Assembly: GCA_005656395.1 (NCBI GenBank)
Contig: SRSI01000077.1
Span: forward strand, 558,001 to 622,000
Length of the DNA: 64,000 bases
Direction of reading: 5' to 3'
Source of the DNA: Strongyloides papillosus
Lineage: Eukaryota > Nematoda > Chromadorea > Rhabditida > Strongyloididae
Shown: piece after piece, positions 36,301 to 49,534 of the stretch
How positions within the stretch are numbered: the stretch's first letter is position 1
Layout: the number at the start of each line of letters is the position of its first letter
Position numbers and translations under genes: made by a program
Notes under the pieces: model-generated
What the model saw: only the letters and a program-made list of their open reading frames with translations
Databases searched by the model: none
Told to the model about the DNA's origin: nothing

Positions 36301-39300
36301 CATACCTTTTTTTGTTGTTTCTATATCCATACTTTCCTCTAACCATTTGCATATATCACCATCATCAACTTGGTGTTCCTGATTATTGGAATTGTTTCCA
36401 AAAGACGAAACAATTGCATTTCTTTTTTTTAATTCTTTTAATAGTTTTTGTCTCGACTCAGATATAGCTTCTTCTGAAATGTTATCCGTATTTTGATGTA
36501 ATCGTACCATTGAAAGTCTTCCACCGTGGGGATTTGGTATAAATCTTTTTCTTCGTCTTGAATCATCTTCCCATGTGTCAAGCTTCCAAAATATCATAGG
36601 TTCTTGCTCATTATCTGACCATGCTCCATTTGGAGACATAATCATAGTCTTCATATTTTCTAACATTTTCTCTGCTATCATTAAATCTCTTCTGCGAGCA
36701 GATTCAATTAAATGCTCACACAATCTTTCTTGTTCTTTCCTTTCTCTTAATCTGTCATTTGAGTCATTTTGAAAAGCAGTATGTTTAGATACATCTTCAG
36801 CACGAAGGCGGTTTAAAATGAAATCAGCTTCATTAGCTACTCTCAAAATATGTTCTCTAGTAGCATGTGCCATAAGGCGTCCTGTAAAAAATCGATTGAA
36901 AATTTACTTACTTGTCAGATGAAAGAAAGGAACAAATAGGAAAAGAAAAAAGTTAAAGAAGAAAATTCTAATTAATACATTATTAAAGATGATTATTTCC
37001 TTTGTACTATGTCAACAAAAGAAATAAGGATACATTAAAAATGATAGTATTATACATAATTAATATGTCATCTATCAAAATAAAGTTAAACATATGCTTA
37101 CCTTCATTAACAAGTTCTATAAAAGCTAATCCAGCATGTTTTTGTAGGGAAGTTTGCCATTCTTGACTACAAAGTAACATGACCAACTCAATAACAGAAC
37201 CTTGAAGATTTTTTAATGTTTGCATTACTTTATCATCATTCATTATTTCTTGACCATGAGTACCAAGAAGACTTTTTTGTAGGTAATTTTTAAAATCCAT
37301 CATTATTTCCCGAAGAACTGGGGCTGTTGATTCAAGGGCTTTTTGTAGTCTTTCTGTCAAGTATGCTTGCTTTTCACTTTTTGTCATAGATAAAAATTTA
37401 ATTGCATCTGAATTATTGAAATGATTTAGTTGATTTGTTTCTTCAACTGTTGGTTTATTAACAATTGTAGTATTGTCAGTTATTTTTATTGAAGCTATTT
37501 CTTTAAATGATTTTTCATTTTCTATATTCTCTTCTACATCTTCTCTATCTTTTTCTTTCTCGCAATTTTGTGGAACTGTCTCAAAAGTATCAGGAATTTC
37601 ATCTTCATGAACTAAAGAATTTTTAGATGTAGAATTACTTCCCATACCATTTAACGGTGATGATTTTAATGTTTGGCCTGAATTATTAGTATCAAAGAAA
37701 GGACTTGGAGTTGTTGGTGGCTCAAGAATATCTCTATACCGTGAAACCATAAGAACAGATAGAAAATATATAATTGCCAATGCTAAAAATTGAGCTTGTC
37801 TTGGTTCATCCATATCACGATAAACAATCCCACGAAGACGTGATAAATCAGAATTTTGTAGTAAACTTTCAACATCTGGAATAAAGTTTGGAGATGGCAA
37901 ACCATTAATTATATCAAGAATATTCTTATAATTAGGAAAACATTCATCAATAAATTGTATGATAGCATCAGCACGTTGTAATTGTTTATGAGTTGCATTG
38001 TCACCAGGAAGTATCAAAGAAGGCCTTTCATTTTTAGAGACACGACAAGCAAGTATATTTCTAACAGCAATAGTAGCGGAAAGACGTAACATTTGTCTTA
38101 ATATGCCTCCATTAGGCATATTCTTTTCTTGTTCCAATTCCGTCAGTTGAGCTGCAGACATAAATATAAATGAATCAGCCAATAAAGCAAAACGATGTAA
38201 TAAACGAGTTGCATCATAAATAGCTAATCCTTGCTTACTTGTATCCACAATATCTAATTCTGAATTGGGTGAAGTTGCAGCAGCAAGTAAAGGCAAAAGT
38301 CCTCCACAAGATATTACTAGTGAATCAGACAATTGACTTATAATATGTATTGTATTAGAAATAAATGTTTGGTTATCTATACCAGTTATGAAATCAGTAA
38401 ATACAGGACCAGAAGTATTGTATTTACTGATTGTTGTTTCAATACTGTCTAATAAGTCACTTAACAATCGTAATTGAACGTGACTCCAAACAAAATCAGG
38501 AGTTCTATAGCATGCAACATTCTCATTTGAATCCCCTTGTCTTATTTCACGTTGGTGATTTTCCCAAGAAACTTTGGCATGAGATATAGCTAATGTATCA
38601 ACCCATACACGCCAACCCCCAAATTCTATTTTTATTGCATGTTCCAAAAGTACTTTAAAAATTTTATAAACAATTTCAGAAATACTTGCTTCAACATCAG
38701 TTTTGGGATAGATGAATGCTAATGATATTAACCATTCTTGCCACACTGACAATTGTAAAATTGTTCGACGGTTATCTTTATTGGAAGAACATAATTTCAA
38801 AAGATCTTCTAAGAAACATTTCCTAACTTCCATAGATTCATCGCATAATTCAGATTGAGTAATTAAATTGGCAATAACTTTCAACATGTGGGGATTTTCA
38901 AAATTAATATTATTTGTATTACTTTTAGTTGAATCATTTTGTCCATTTATTTCAGGAGAAATTTCTTCTACTAGTATCTCGTATAATACATTATAGCAAG
39001 CTTTGGATAAATATGTGCAATTTTGTAACAATTTATCGCTAATTAATGCTAGCAAATTTTGATTATGTATACTATCATTTTTCCTTTTAATTGTCGATCT
39101 ACATAGGAAATTGCCTAAAATTTTTAAAACTGGTATTCTAATATTTTCATTTGGTGAAGACATTAAATCAAAAATAACACATATCCCTTTATTATTATCA
39201 AATGCTGGAACCATAATTGCAGCATGAACTGCTAATTGTCTCATTATTTGATATAATATATCAAAAAGATTCTCATCTCTTGACTCTGTTGCAAGAAAAT

Positions 39301-41782
39301 TAAAAATTATTTGGAATTCTTCATCTCGTTTATTATCCTTATTCAACAGTTGTTCTTTATTGAACATTAATTTATCTATTAGATCAAGAATTAACTTTCT
39401 TATAGTTTTAATCTCCTCTACAACACGTTTAGTTTCACAAATTTTAACATTAACGTTATCTTCAGTATAATCGGTTGGTCGTGCAATCCAATAGTTAACT
39501 TTTAATGCATGTACCAATTCTAAAACAGCTGGTGTTCTTCTAATCACTGTTCCTAAACCATTTTTACCTAATCCTTCTTCAATCAAGTATTTATATAATT
39601 CTTTTTGTACATGATATTGAGCCCGATACCATAATTGTGGATTAAATAAAATATGATCAACAAGATGTTTTAATAATGGCAATCCAGTGGTGTGATATTT
39701 CATTAAAAATCTTGCCATTTCAATTAATGTTTTAAGAACATCTATTGTTAAATGATTTGGTGATACATTACTTAAAGTATGAGCAACAATAAGAAAACCT
39801 TTTGAATGAAATAACTGTTGTTGAGCACTAACAGATGTTTTTAACAATAATGATATAACTGATAATAAATTAGCACAAATATCATAATCTATCATAGTAC
39901 TATGATCAGTATGAAGCATATCAACTTGGGTAAATAGAGGCAATAACATTTGTATTCCACCAACTGAATGGAGAGATGAATGTATGGAATGAGTAGTTAC
40001 AACTTTGACATTTTTTAGAATTGCATGAGGAACTTGAACAAAAAATGAATTCATAGCCTGTGAACCAGACGAAGCCTTAGAGATAGTGATTTTATTAGAA
40101 GGCATTAAACACAGTTGTTCATGACAATTTTTAGGACAATAAGCTAGAACCATTGAATTATTAAGCGAACCATCGAATAGATGTTTTTTATACCCATCTG
40201 GAAGATTACTCTCTGCATCATGCTTAAAATAACTCTGATAACCAGGTCCAAGACAAAATAAACAACTAGCTTGCTGAGGAGAAATAGACTGTGAGAAAAC
40301 ATATATAGCACAAATTTGTCCACAGAAAGATTCATTAGGATTATTCTCATTTGGACCACAACCAATGAAACAACGATTAAAGTGATCTGTTGTAGAAACT
40401 AACCAATTTGCTTCTAGCGTTTCTATTAAAGCACCATCTATATATACACTTATATCATTTTTCCCCCATCTAGAATAGTTAAAAGATAATGCAATATGAT
40501 GCCATTTTCTAGGTATTAAAGGTTGTTTTATACATTTTATACATTCTTTTTGTCCACCAACATTATTATTAGATTTTATACAACGTATAACAAGACAAGA
40601 ACCCATAAAGTATCCAGAGTATCCTAAACCTTTTTCAGTACAGAAATAAAATAAATATGGTGTTTCCCTTTCAAATTGAGATCCATTAGATGGATCCATA
40701 CGTAACCAAGTACTAAAAGTCCATCCATTCTGGTAAGGCCATTTAATCAAAGGAGGTAAAGCTAATCCAGATAATTCTTTACCAGGAAATGAAAAGAATA
40801 CATCTGCAGTATCTTTTTTTGGCATTTCCTTCATTACTGATAATAATTTAACTGAATACCTCGGCCAAACACCATTTGTAGCATGTAAAGCACGTAGAAA
40901 TCTTTTTGTTTCTTTGACAGTTATTGAGTATGAAGATAAAACTGAAAGAAGTTGTATTATTAAATCAGCAACAATACTTTCATAATTTGGTAATCTATCT
41001 AGTAACTTTGATATTAATCCAATCTCTGAGCATGCTTCAAGATTGATAAAACTTTTCTTTACAGAATGGCTAAACATTGTCCAAGTTTCAACTTGATCAA
41101 CAACAGACGATTTATCCAAAACTTTAAGCATAGTATCAATTGCTTTAGGATATTCAATTCTGAATTTTGAATCTAAATCAAAAGCACCACCAACCAAAAC
41201 ATTTAGTATCCCTTCTATTATTATTTTTGAATCTGTATTTCCTCTTTCAAAAGCCATCTCTAGACGTTCTAATGATTCATCGGGGGTTTCATCACTATTA
41301 TGTATGACGTGTCGTAGTACAGGAGGAGGTAATGGAGGCATTTCATCCAAACTTTCAGGATCATCTTTTTTACCACTCTCACTTGAATTAGTATTTAAAT
41401 CTATCTCCTCATCAGCAATTTCGATATCATCAATAGCTTTGAACAAATCATTGCCCGAAGATTCATCTGTCTCTAGATTTCCATGAGCAGGTAAATTTTC
41501 ATTTTTATGTAAAATTTCCTCACTAACAGGCTCTTTACAGAGTTCAATATTTTGAAATTCCTCTACATTATCATCATCCACGCTATTTTTACTACCATTT
41601 TTATGTTCTTCCGAAACTAAAGGTTTAATTGAATTTTCCAATGTTAAAGGAATATTTTTCTCTTCAACAGCGCTACTGACAATTGGTGTTTGAGTAGAAA
41701 TAAATTTATCGTCATCAGACATATCATCTAGATTAGGTGAAACTTTATCAGATTTTTGATGGATATGTTCATCTGACATCAT
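30335..41782 (-). CDS. sel-2: Neurobeachin/SEL-2, BEACH-WD40 protein
   Basis: A large scaffold for membrane trafficking; C. elegans SEL-2 affects endosomal traffic and LIN-12/Notch signalling. Exons 37102-41782, 36306-36881, 36122-36261 and 30335-32683 keep phase (1, 1, 0) and give 2,581 residues, normal for neurobeachins. Domains in order: acidic N-terminus; armadillo-like region; ConA-like domain (about 340-520, WTFSTWLRMDP); helical repeats; PH-BEACH (from about 1758, APGLVVPGTISITMSDLYF); BEACH (about 1890-2170, FDYLMFLNTISGRTYNDL); WD40 propeller (about 2270-2581). The first two introns are 220 and 44 nt; the third, inside the PH-BEACH unit, is 3,438 nt and contains mab-21 on the other strand. 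An acceptor (TTTTAG) ends 6 nt before the ATG. A two-codon upstream frame overlaps the start. An extra upstream exon is possible because the frame is open to the acceptor. Confidence 0.95.
32684..36121 (-). other. Giant sel-2 intron hosting mab-21
   Basis: Donor GTTAGT (complement at 36121) and acceptor TTTTAG before 32683 are in phase 0. At 3,438 nt this is far larger than the usual 37-60 nt. It holds mab-21 (34461-35847), about 1.8 kb on the mab-21 5' side (32684-34460) and 274 nt on its 3' side. The 5' part presumably carries mab-21 control elements; a GC-richer patch with TATACCCGGTATA (about 34250-34262) and TATAAA (34324-34329) lies 130-210 nt before its ATG. A short T-arm-like motif at 32780-32796 has no cloverleaf around it. 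Confidence 0.85.
34461..35847 (+). CDS. mab-21: MAB-21 (Mab21-domain developmental regulator), nested in sel-2
   Basis: MAB-21/MAB21L1 proteins share the cGAS-like nucleotidyltransferase fold and control cell fate and morphogenesis, including sensory-ray patterning in C. elegans males and eye development in vertebrates. Exons 34461-34658 and 34861-35847 (phase 0, 202-nt intron) give 394 residues. Conserved blocks include QEPRFIS, EFEVLLYLNQMGVFSFVDDG, a match to the near-invariant GCAVLKLSDGRKRSMSLWVE, GYLSARKIRSRFQALV, IWPRSATHWP, and the zinc-binding-like LVSCLQCRKCPHYFIP near the end. The start MLGRN aligns with the vertebrate N-terminus. Between KAEGF and DAWAM there is a Thr/Ser/Gly/Asn-rich insert of about 40 residues that explains the extra length. 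The gene lies entirely inside a sel-2 intron, antisense to it. Confidence 0.97.
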
Positions 41783-41788
41783 TCCATA

Positions 41789-44700
41789 CTAAAATTAAAA
41801 GAAATTACTTCTTAAAAAATATATTAAAATGAAACATAAATAAAAAAACGGTCAAAAAATCAAATTATGTATTTCGAGTGAAAACAAATATTTAGTACTT
41901 GATTAATAACCAAATTTGACACGACGATATTACATAGTTTTAAATATACTAAATGATAGTAATAGTATTTATAATTTTTTAGAAAATTAAAAAAAAACAT
42001 GTTCTCAGGTAGCTTTGTTATGCTGAAATCTGTATTCAAAATCATCTAAGAATAATTTGAACGCAGTAGCGAAAGTTTTAAATATCTTAATAATTAAAAA
42101 TAATAATCATTTATAAAATTAAAGTGTAGTCGTTTTTAATAACGTTATTAGAGATTTAAATTAAATGATAAATAATAAACATCTTACATTACAAACAAGC
42201 TTCAAAAGACAATAAATCACTTAAAAATCCAAGCTTACTCTTTATTATATCTCATTTGATTGTTAATATTTAACTAAAATTTCTTAATAAATACAGGATG
42301 ACTTAAAATGGTCCATGGGGTAACTAAATTTTCATAAAAATTTTTCATTTTAAAAAAAGTACATCGAAACTTTTATAAAAGAAATATAATGGTTTAAAGC
42401 TAATAAAACGTAAATTCATAATTATTTGTTAAAGTAGATTTCCGTATAATGTCCTATATAATTTTAGTATGATTACAATTGCCAACATTCCAAAATGAAC
42501 TTTTGAAATTTTTAAACAATGATTTCTATTTATTTTCATTTTTTCTACTGAATCATTCATGATTTATAATATATTGTCTGTTTGACTGAAACTACGTAAA
42601 GAATTATTAATGTAATATGTATTCATAACTATTTTTCTTTCAAAAACGTTTTGTGAAGTTTTTAAAACGTTATTTTATCTTCAACATATAATAGTACCCT
42701 TACAGTATGTTATAAGTAAAAATTCACAACTAGCCTAATGTCCAAAACTATAAATTAATCAACTTAACAATATGATATATCTAATTGTATATGCAATATC
42801 AACATTGAATTTGTTTTTTAAAGATACAATAAAAAATAATCATTAAATTAATAATTTTGAATACTTATAATTAGAAAATATGGTATATTAATGCGTAATT
42901 CGTTCGTTAAGAAAATAGTACAGAAGGCGTATCTAAATAATTTGTTGAAAAAGAATAAAAATTAATAACACAAAAAAGTTAATCGAAATACAATGCACAA
43001 ACAAAATAAAGTTTTCAGAAAACCATTTCTTTTTCAATTATTTCCTTTTAAATATTTAAAATATATTTAATTAAAGAAATTGCATGAGAATTATACATAC
43101 TCTTTAAAAAATTTCCTTAAGAATCCATTTTGTTTTAACATTTATTTAGTTTTATAACATCTTCAGAATAATCACAATAAAAATTTATAGACATCTAAGC
43201 GTTTTGTTAGTTGTTTAATATATTAAACATCTGTGAATTGTTTAGTGTATGTAAAAGATATTATTCACAAAATATTATGAAACAAACAAAGTTCCTTCAA
43301 ACATCAAACATTTTGAATTTGAAATAATTTTTTTGACTATTCTTACAATGACGTGACCAGACACGTAAAAAGAAATTTTTTAGCAATAATGTAAGCTAAC
43401 ATCTTTAATAAACAATATACAAATTAATGTCAGGTGCTATAATTTTTTAAGAACCAATATTAATTGTCTAGCGTATATTAGACAAAACTAAGAAGAAAAA
43501 TCTTTTATTTAAATATTTAATAAATAAATATAAAAATCAATTTCTTTAAGTTTAAATAGTTAATAGTGTAAGGACACTCCAACGTTTGTAAAAAATACAA
43601 GACTCATAATAAAAAGTATGCATAAATAACAATTTATAAAATTTAAAATATATATATCCCAAGAACAAAATATAGATAGCCATATTTAATAATATAGTAA
43701 AATGTAAAACTTTAACAATAAGAAAAACAAAAAAAGACTAGTCTAAATGTGATATTTTAAATGATTAAAACTAATGTCACTTATATATATATTGAAATAT
43801 TATAACTTCGAAACCATTATTATATGTAACCTTAAAAAGATGTATCCAGGGAAAAAATTGTTTAAACGCATTTTAGTTAAAAATTGTGATAAAGATGTAT
43901 GTTTATAGAAGGTGTTACAAATTTTTAACATATACAATCTGTTAAATAGTAATATAACATGAAGAATAATTAATAATATTAACTAATTATTAAAAAATAT
44001 AAATTAAATCAAAAGTAGAATGATATGTTGATTTTATAGCGAAAGTGCTTACAACATCAAAATATTAAAAAATTATCCTTTGTAAAAAAAATAATATCAC
44101 ACTATACCATAGTAAAAAAAATTCAAGAAATAAATAAAAATGATGAATAAAATAAAAAAATACTTATTCAAAATTATACATACATTAAAAATAGATAAAA
44201 CAATAAAAACAAAAAAGGTATTTTTGTAAAATTTAAAAATTATAAAAGTTTTTAAAGAGGATATGAACAATATTGTTATCGCAAGACATTTTTCCAATCA
44301 ATTATACTATTACGTTTTTTTTCCAACTGTACTCATATATAGAATTAACATGTACAAAAAAGGAACTATACAAACACACAGAAATGTGCAGAGGCTTTTT
44401 AATCTTAGAAGAATCGTTTCTAATTATTATTACTAATTACTAACATTTAAGACAGTAGTACTAGTAATATTTTACTAAACTTTTACAAATAGATGTTTAC
44501 AGTGCTTATTTGTCAAATAAATAAACCCGATTTAACTTTACAGAATACACATATTCAACAAACTTTACTTCAAATATAAAAGATTCTATACAGCTTATTG
44601 GAAGTACGCACATTTTAGTAACCTTTTTATAGGTTACAAGATGTTCCGGTTCTTTGGTGTATAAAATTATTAAAAAAATTCCCAATAAGCATACCTTACA

Positions 44701-45642
44701 GAAACTATCTGTATACTGTACAAATACAATCGCTATCAAATAAGGTATATTACAATGTAGTTTAAAGCAATTATTAAGTTACAAAAAAGTATAAGAATTT
44801 AGTTACCAATTTAGACTTAATGGAAGGCAAATTATATAATTTCTGTGTACTTTTAACAAATAATAAATAGTAGGTAAGGGAATACATTATTATATTTTTG
44901 CTAACAATAAAACATTATAATAATTTCTAAGAAAAATTACTTTTCCTGCCATGAAAGAACTAAAATAATTTTATTCGAAAAATATAGCTTAGTAATTCGA
45001 TTGCTATTGAACAAATATTTATTGAAAAGGAAATACCGCCATTGACGATAATCAGGAAATGTAAAAAAGTAACTTTACTCCTAGTCATTCTTTGTTATCT
45101 TTTATAATTTATATGCACATATAGATAGATTTATTTTATTCTCACAAATATCATTCAATTTTCTAAAAGTTTAATATATTTATATAGATAAACATTGATA
45201 AAATATTAAATTTTTAGAGAGATGATGTTTAAAGGCTAGTAATTTTTACTGAAGTGTTACATTCTTAAGTTAAATAATATAAGAAAGTCTTTTGGCATGA
45301 TAAAAAACTTTAAAGAATGACACGTGGAGGAAAAATGACCAAGCAAGGAATGTGTAATAGTATATTTGTAGGTAAAAACATATGTAAAAAACTTATTATT
45401 AAAATGGTTTATTGTAGATAGAGTGAGGAAATCCTTTAAAAGTAAAATACTACCATCCATATTTAAAGTCTAATTGATTGAGAGAAATGAGCACCAGTAT
45501 ATCAATGACAATAGAATTATACATTTAAAATAAAAGGTAGTAAATGATATATACAATTTATTATCATTTATATGATATGATTAGTAAATGGAAAGTAGAT
45601 AAATAAAAACAAAAATGACAAAATATAATACTACAAAAGATA
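41789..45642. other. Gene-poor region between sel-2 and elpc-2
   Basis: About 3.85 kb with the 5' flank of sel-2 and the 3' flank of elpc-2. Several short minus-strand frames (for example 44097-44297, 44506-44739, 45257-45460) have no homology I recognise and AT-driven composition. No RNA gene or repeat was identified. Confidence 0.5.
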
Positions 45643-48030
45643 TCAAAAAGATATTCTTGTAATACGAAGCAAATGATCATCTCCTACTGAAGCAAGAATA
45701 GGTTTGGTAGAATGCATATTGAAAGCTGTTTTATTAGATGTACAAAAACGTAAGCGTTTGATTGTTTTGCCGTGTAATCTTTTAGATATCATGCATTCTA
45801 AATTGTTACCATCAAATTTCCATACTTCAACTTTTCCAGATTCAAGACCAATAACAATAATTGAAGAATCAAAAGGACAAACAGCTACAGATGTTATAGG
45901 TTCTGAATGTAAATAACTTTTGACTAATGTTACTACCTCATTATCGAATTTCCAGACTATAAACTTTTTATCTCTTCCAACAGTAACAAAATATTCATCA
46001 TTTGGAGCCCAATCACAATACCATATAATTCTTGTGTGATTATTTGGGGAATTAGACTCTGGTCTAGCAAGTAATCTCCATTTTGCACCATCATTATCCT
46101 CTTTCTTGAAAATAGACCATGTTCGATCTCTGGAACAGGTTAATAAGTAATTACCTGAACGAGAAAATTTAATCCCAACAACTGTTAACTGATGACATAT
46201 TAACTCAGCTTTTCTTTTCCACGTTTCTGTGTCCCAAATATAAACGGCAGCAAAATTACTATGTGAAGCTTTACAAGAAGTGGCGATTAGTTTACTATCA
46301 GGAGATGAATCAATAGCAAAAACTTCATAACCGTGTCCGTATAATTTGACTTTTTCTGGCCATAAAGTGTTTTGCATTAAACAATCTTCTGTTGGAAGTG
46401 ATGTTAAATCTTTTGGATAGGAAGCAAAAATTGCCATTTCACTAGACATTGCATCATTTACATTTGATACAGGATTTTTACTATTAAAATCATTATCATC
46501 AACATCCATGCCTTCGTCAGACATATGACTTGCTTTGTTTGACAAACCAAGTGACGGAACAAAAGCTCCATAATCTGTGATATTTGAATAGTCATCGAAT
46601 AATTCTGTAGGATTTTTTTGAAGAATATTTGCTAAAGAATTAGCAAATGTTGAAGGAGCCTTAAAAACTCTAAATATTTTTTCTTCACCCCCAGAAACGA
46701 AACGGTCTGACGATAAAATTTTTATGCATGTTCGACTATGTCCATGCATTTGAGGTCTACTTAATTCTCCAATAACAATATTGTTGTAAACAGAGAAAAT
46801 TCGAGTAGTTTGATCATGAGAACATGTCATAATGTAATTTCCTCTGGGATCCCAATCAACATCAGTAACTGGAGCAGAATGTCCTGATGGCATTACAACA
46901 CTATCCCAATCCTGTTCCTCGTTCATTCTCCAACAATAAAGACCTCCGTAATACGAATTTGCTATAACTTCATTTCCATCGTCACCAAATATAGCTCCAT
47001 AATATCCTACAGCTTGACCTCCAATTTCGCCCATTCGATGTTCTTCTAACCAAACTCCTCGATCATCTAATGGTTCCCAAATCATAACAGATTTATCTAT
47101 TGAACACGTTAACAATGCTAATTTAGATGGATGCCATTTAGCGGAATATATCCATCCTTCATGTCCCGACAATATTGTTTCAACTACTACGTTCCATGAG
47201 TTATTGTGACTTTCAAATACCACTTCTTTTATTTTTAAATTATTCTCTCCTTTTTCAGTATCCATTTCGTTTTTATCAATTGACTTGAAACTCCATATCC
47301 TCACAAATGTATCTTGGGAAGCTGATGCTAATAGTAATTGATCTTCAAATTTGTTAAAAGATAAATCGCGTATCCAATCTAAATGCCCTTCTAAAGTTAA
47401 TTTATCGATAAAATTTCCTGACTTTTCATCTTTTGTTAAAATAGCGATTTTTGAATTAGACAAACTCAATGCAAGAATTATCTCATTAAAATAAGTCATA
47501 CTTCCACATAATGTTATCATTCTTCCATATATAATTTCTTGTTTATTTATAATTGTCCATTTATTAGAATCCAACTTTAATGTGTAACAATAAGTAATTC
47601 CCTTGTGTGAAGAAAATAATATATATAAATCATTATTGTTTCTATATCCATAGACAAAAGTAATAGGAAATCCTTTGGTATCATCAAAGCATTCTATTTC
47701 TTTTAAACAAATTGAATCAAATTCCTTTTCTAACAAATTAATTTTTACTACACCTCCTTTATCTCCAGACAGTAAAATTTTTTTGTCATTATCAACGAGT
47801 TTTAAGCATGTTAAATCATCATCGTGAATATTATGTACATAATTAGATGTATAAAATCCTTCAATCTTATATTATTATACATAACTTATAACTATGAATG
47901 AACTTACCTTCTTTTGAAAAAATATTACATTGTTTGATGAAGCATACACTCCATGTCCGTTATTGTCATATTCAAGAACATGAGGCATCTGTGCAACACC
48001 CCCTGATATAAAAACATCCTCAAATCCCAT
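45643..48030 (-). CDS. elpc-2: Elongator complex protein 2 (WD40)
   Basis: ELP2 is the WD40 scaffold subunit of Elongator, which modifies wobble uridines in tRNA. Exons 47908-48030 and 45643-47865 (phase 0, 42-nt intron) give 781 residues, near the human 826. The protein is two seven-blade propellers. Recognisable repeats include GHLDWIRDLSFNKFEDQLLLAS, GHEGWIYSAKWHPSKLALLT, SGHSAPVTDVDWDPRGNYIM, and the family-typical linker between the propellers (LWPEKVKLYGHGYEVFAID). The N-terminus (SGGVAQMPHVLEYDNNGHGVYASSNN) matches ELP2 first blades. A TTTATAG acceptor lies 5 nt before ATG. The gene is 285 nt downstream of rps-28 on the same strand. Confidence 0.95.
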
Positions 48031-48315
48031 TATTCTATAAATGAAAATATTGTCGATATTTTAACTAGCTAATATAATGAAAAGTACAAGATATTAAAGA
48101 AGGAAGACTTTTGTAGAATAAAAGCATTTTTTAAAACATATAGTAATAACAATTTTTATTAACAAAGAGATATTTTAATAAACATAGATATTTAAAAAAA
48201 AACTCTTGTTGTTAAAATAACAATTCACAGATACGATATTCATAAGTCATAGAAGAAAAAATAAATTTTGACAATCAACAACTCCAAATAACATTTATTC
48301 AAAATGTGTTTCTTT

Positions 48316-48553
<238 letters not shown>

Positions 48554-48555
48554 GA

Positions 48556-48563
48556 CTGAAAAG
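48556..48563 (-). promoter_or_regulatory. Likely spliced-leader acceptor of rps-28
   Basis: The minus strand reads CTTTTCAG, a near-perfect nematode acceptor, leaving only TC before the start codon. A position this close to ATG in a ribosomal protein gene is typical of SL trans-splicing. Confidence 0.65.
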
Positions 48564-49534
48564 ATAAACCTAAAATTTCAGTTTAGTATTATAATAATTC
48601 AGATTAAAGTTTGATTTCAAAAAATTTAAAGTAATTTTTATGTTAGGACTTTATAAACAAAAGAATAATTTTATTTTGAGTTTGTATTAAAAATAACAAC
48701 AAATAAATCTCATTATGACATTTAAAAAACAAGAAAAAAAGGGAAATTCTAAAAAATAAAACTTCAAGGGACAACATATTTAAGCAAACAATCGTGTTGA
48801 GAGTTCACTTGAATTCGTATGCGTATGTTGGTATTGTGTTACTCATTAACGTATTTTTAGGACAAGATAAAAGCTATTTTAGCAACAAATTGGATCAATT
48901 TTAGTTTAAGAGGGCTTTTTTGCCATTTTTAGCTTAGATTTATTTTTCTTTTTTTTTAGTTTTTTTGAATATTGATACATATGTAATAGCATTATTAACC
49001 AATTTAACAAATTTAAAAGAAAATTTTTTAAGCTAAAAAAATAACATTACTGTAGTTTTTAGTAATGCTAACACTATAATTTTGCCTCAGTTTAGTATAA
49101 CGAAACATTTTCTATGTTTACGTTAAATATCTGATTACAAATATGAAAATTGACTACGAAGAGTTGATTATTTGTCAATTAAACTTCATATTTTATTACA
49201 ACAACTTAGTTAAATATGACTTTTGCTCGGTGTTCAAGAAAAATTTGGATGCTATAAAAATTTTTTTTCTTATGCTATATTTATCATTGTATATTAAAAA
49301 AATATCCTTTTGTAGTAGATTAATTGATTTATTTAGCTTTTTAAAGAAGGAGCTCCTAAACTAAAAATTAGCTGAAGACTTGATAATACTAGATTATTCT
49401 TAAATTACAAAACAATTAAGTATACATTTTAATGAATAATATATTTATTTTGTTTTATTTTTTAGAAAGTTCTTGTAAAAATACTTTCAAAAGAGAGTTT
49501 TTTTCGCATATTCTATGTAAAGAGTATTAAAACA
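48564..49534. other. Region between the diacylglycerol kinase and rps-28
   Basis: About 1 kb, holding the rps-28 promoter. A GC-richer patch is present at about 48795-48850. A 7-bp hairpin CATTACT/AGTAATG lies at 49045-49067. A plus-strand frame at 49143-49364 is not supported. Confidence 0.5.

Noticed and set aside
44097..45460. Three short minus-strand frames (44097-44297, 44506-44739, 45257-45460)
   Set aside because: No homology, no splice partners, and AT-driven hydrophobic composition; they lie in the 3' flank of elpc-2.
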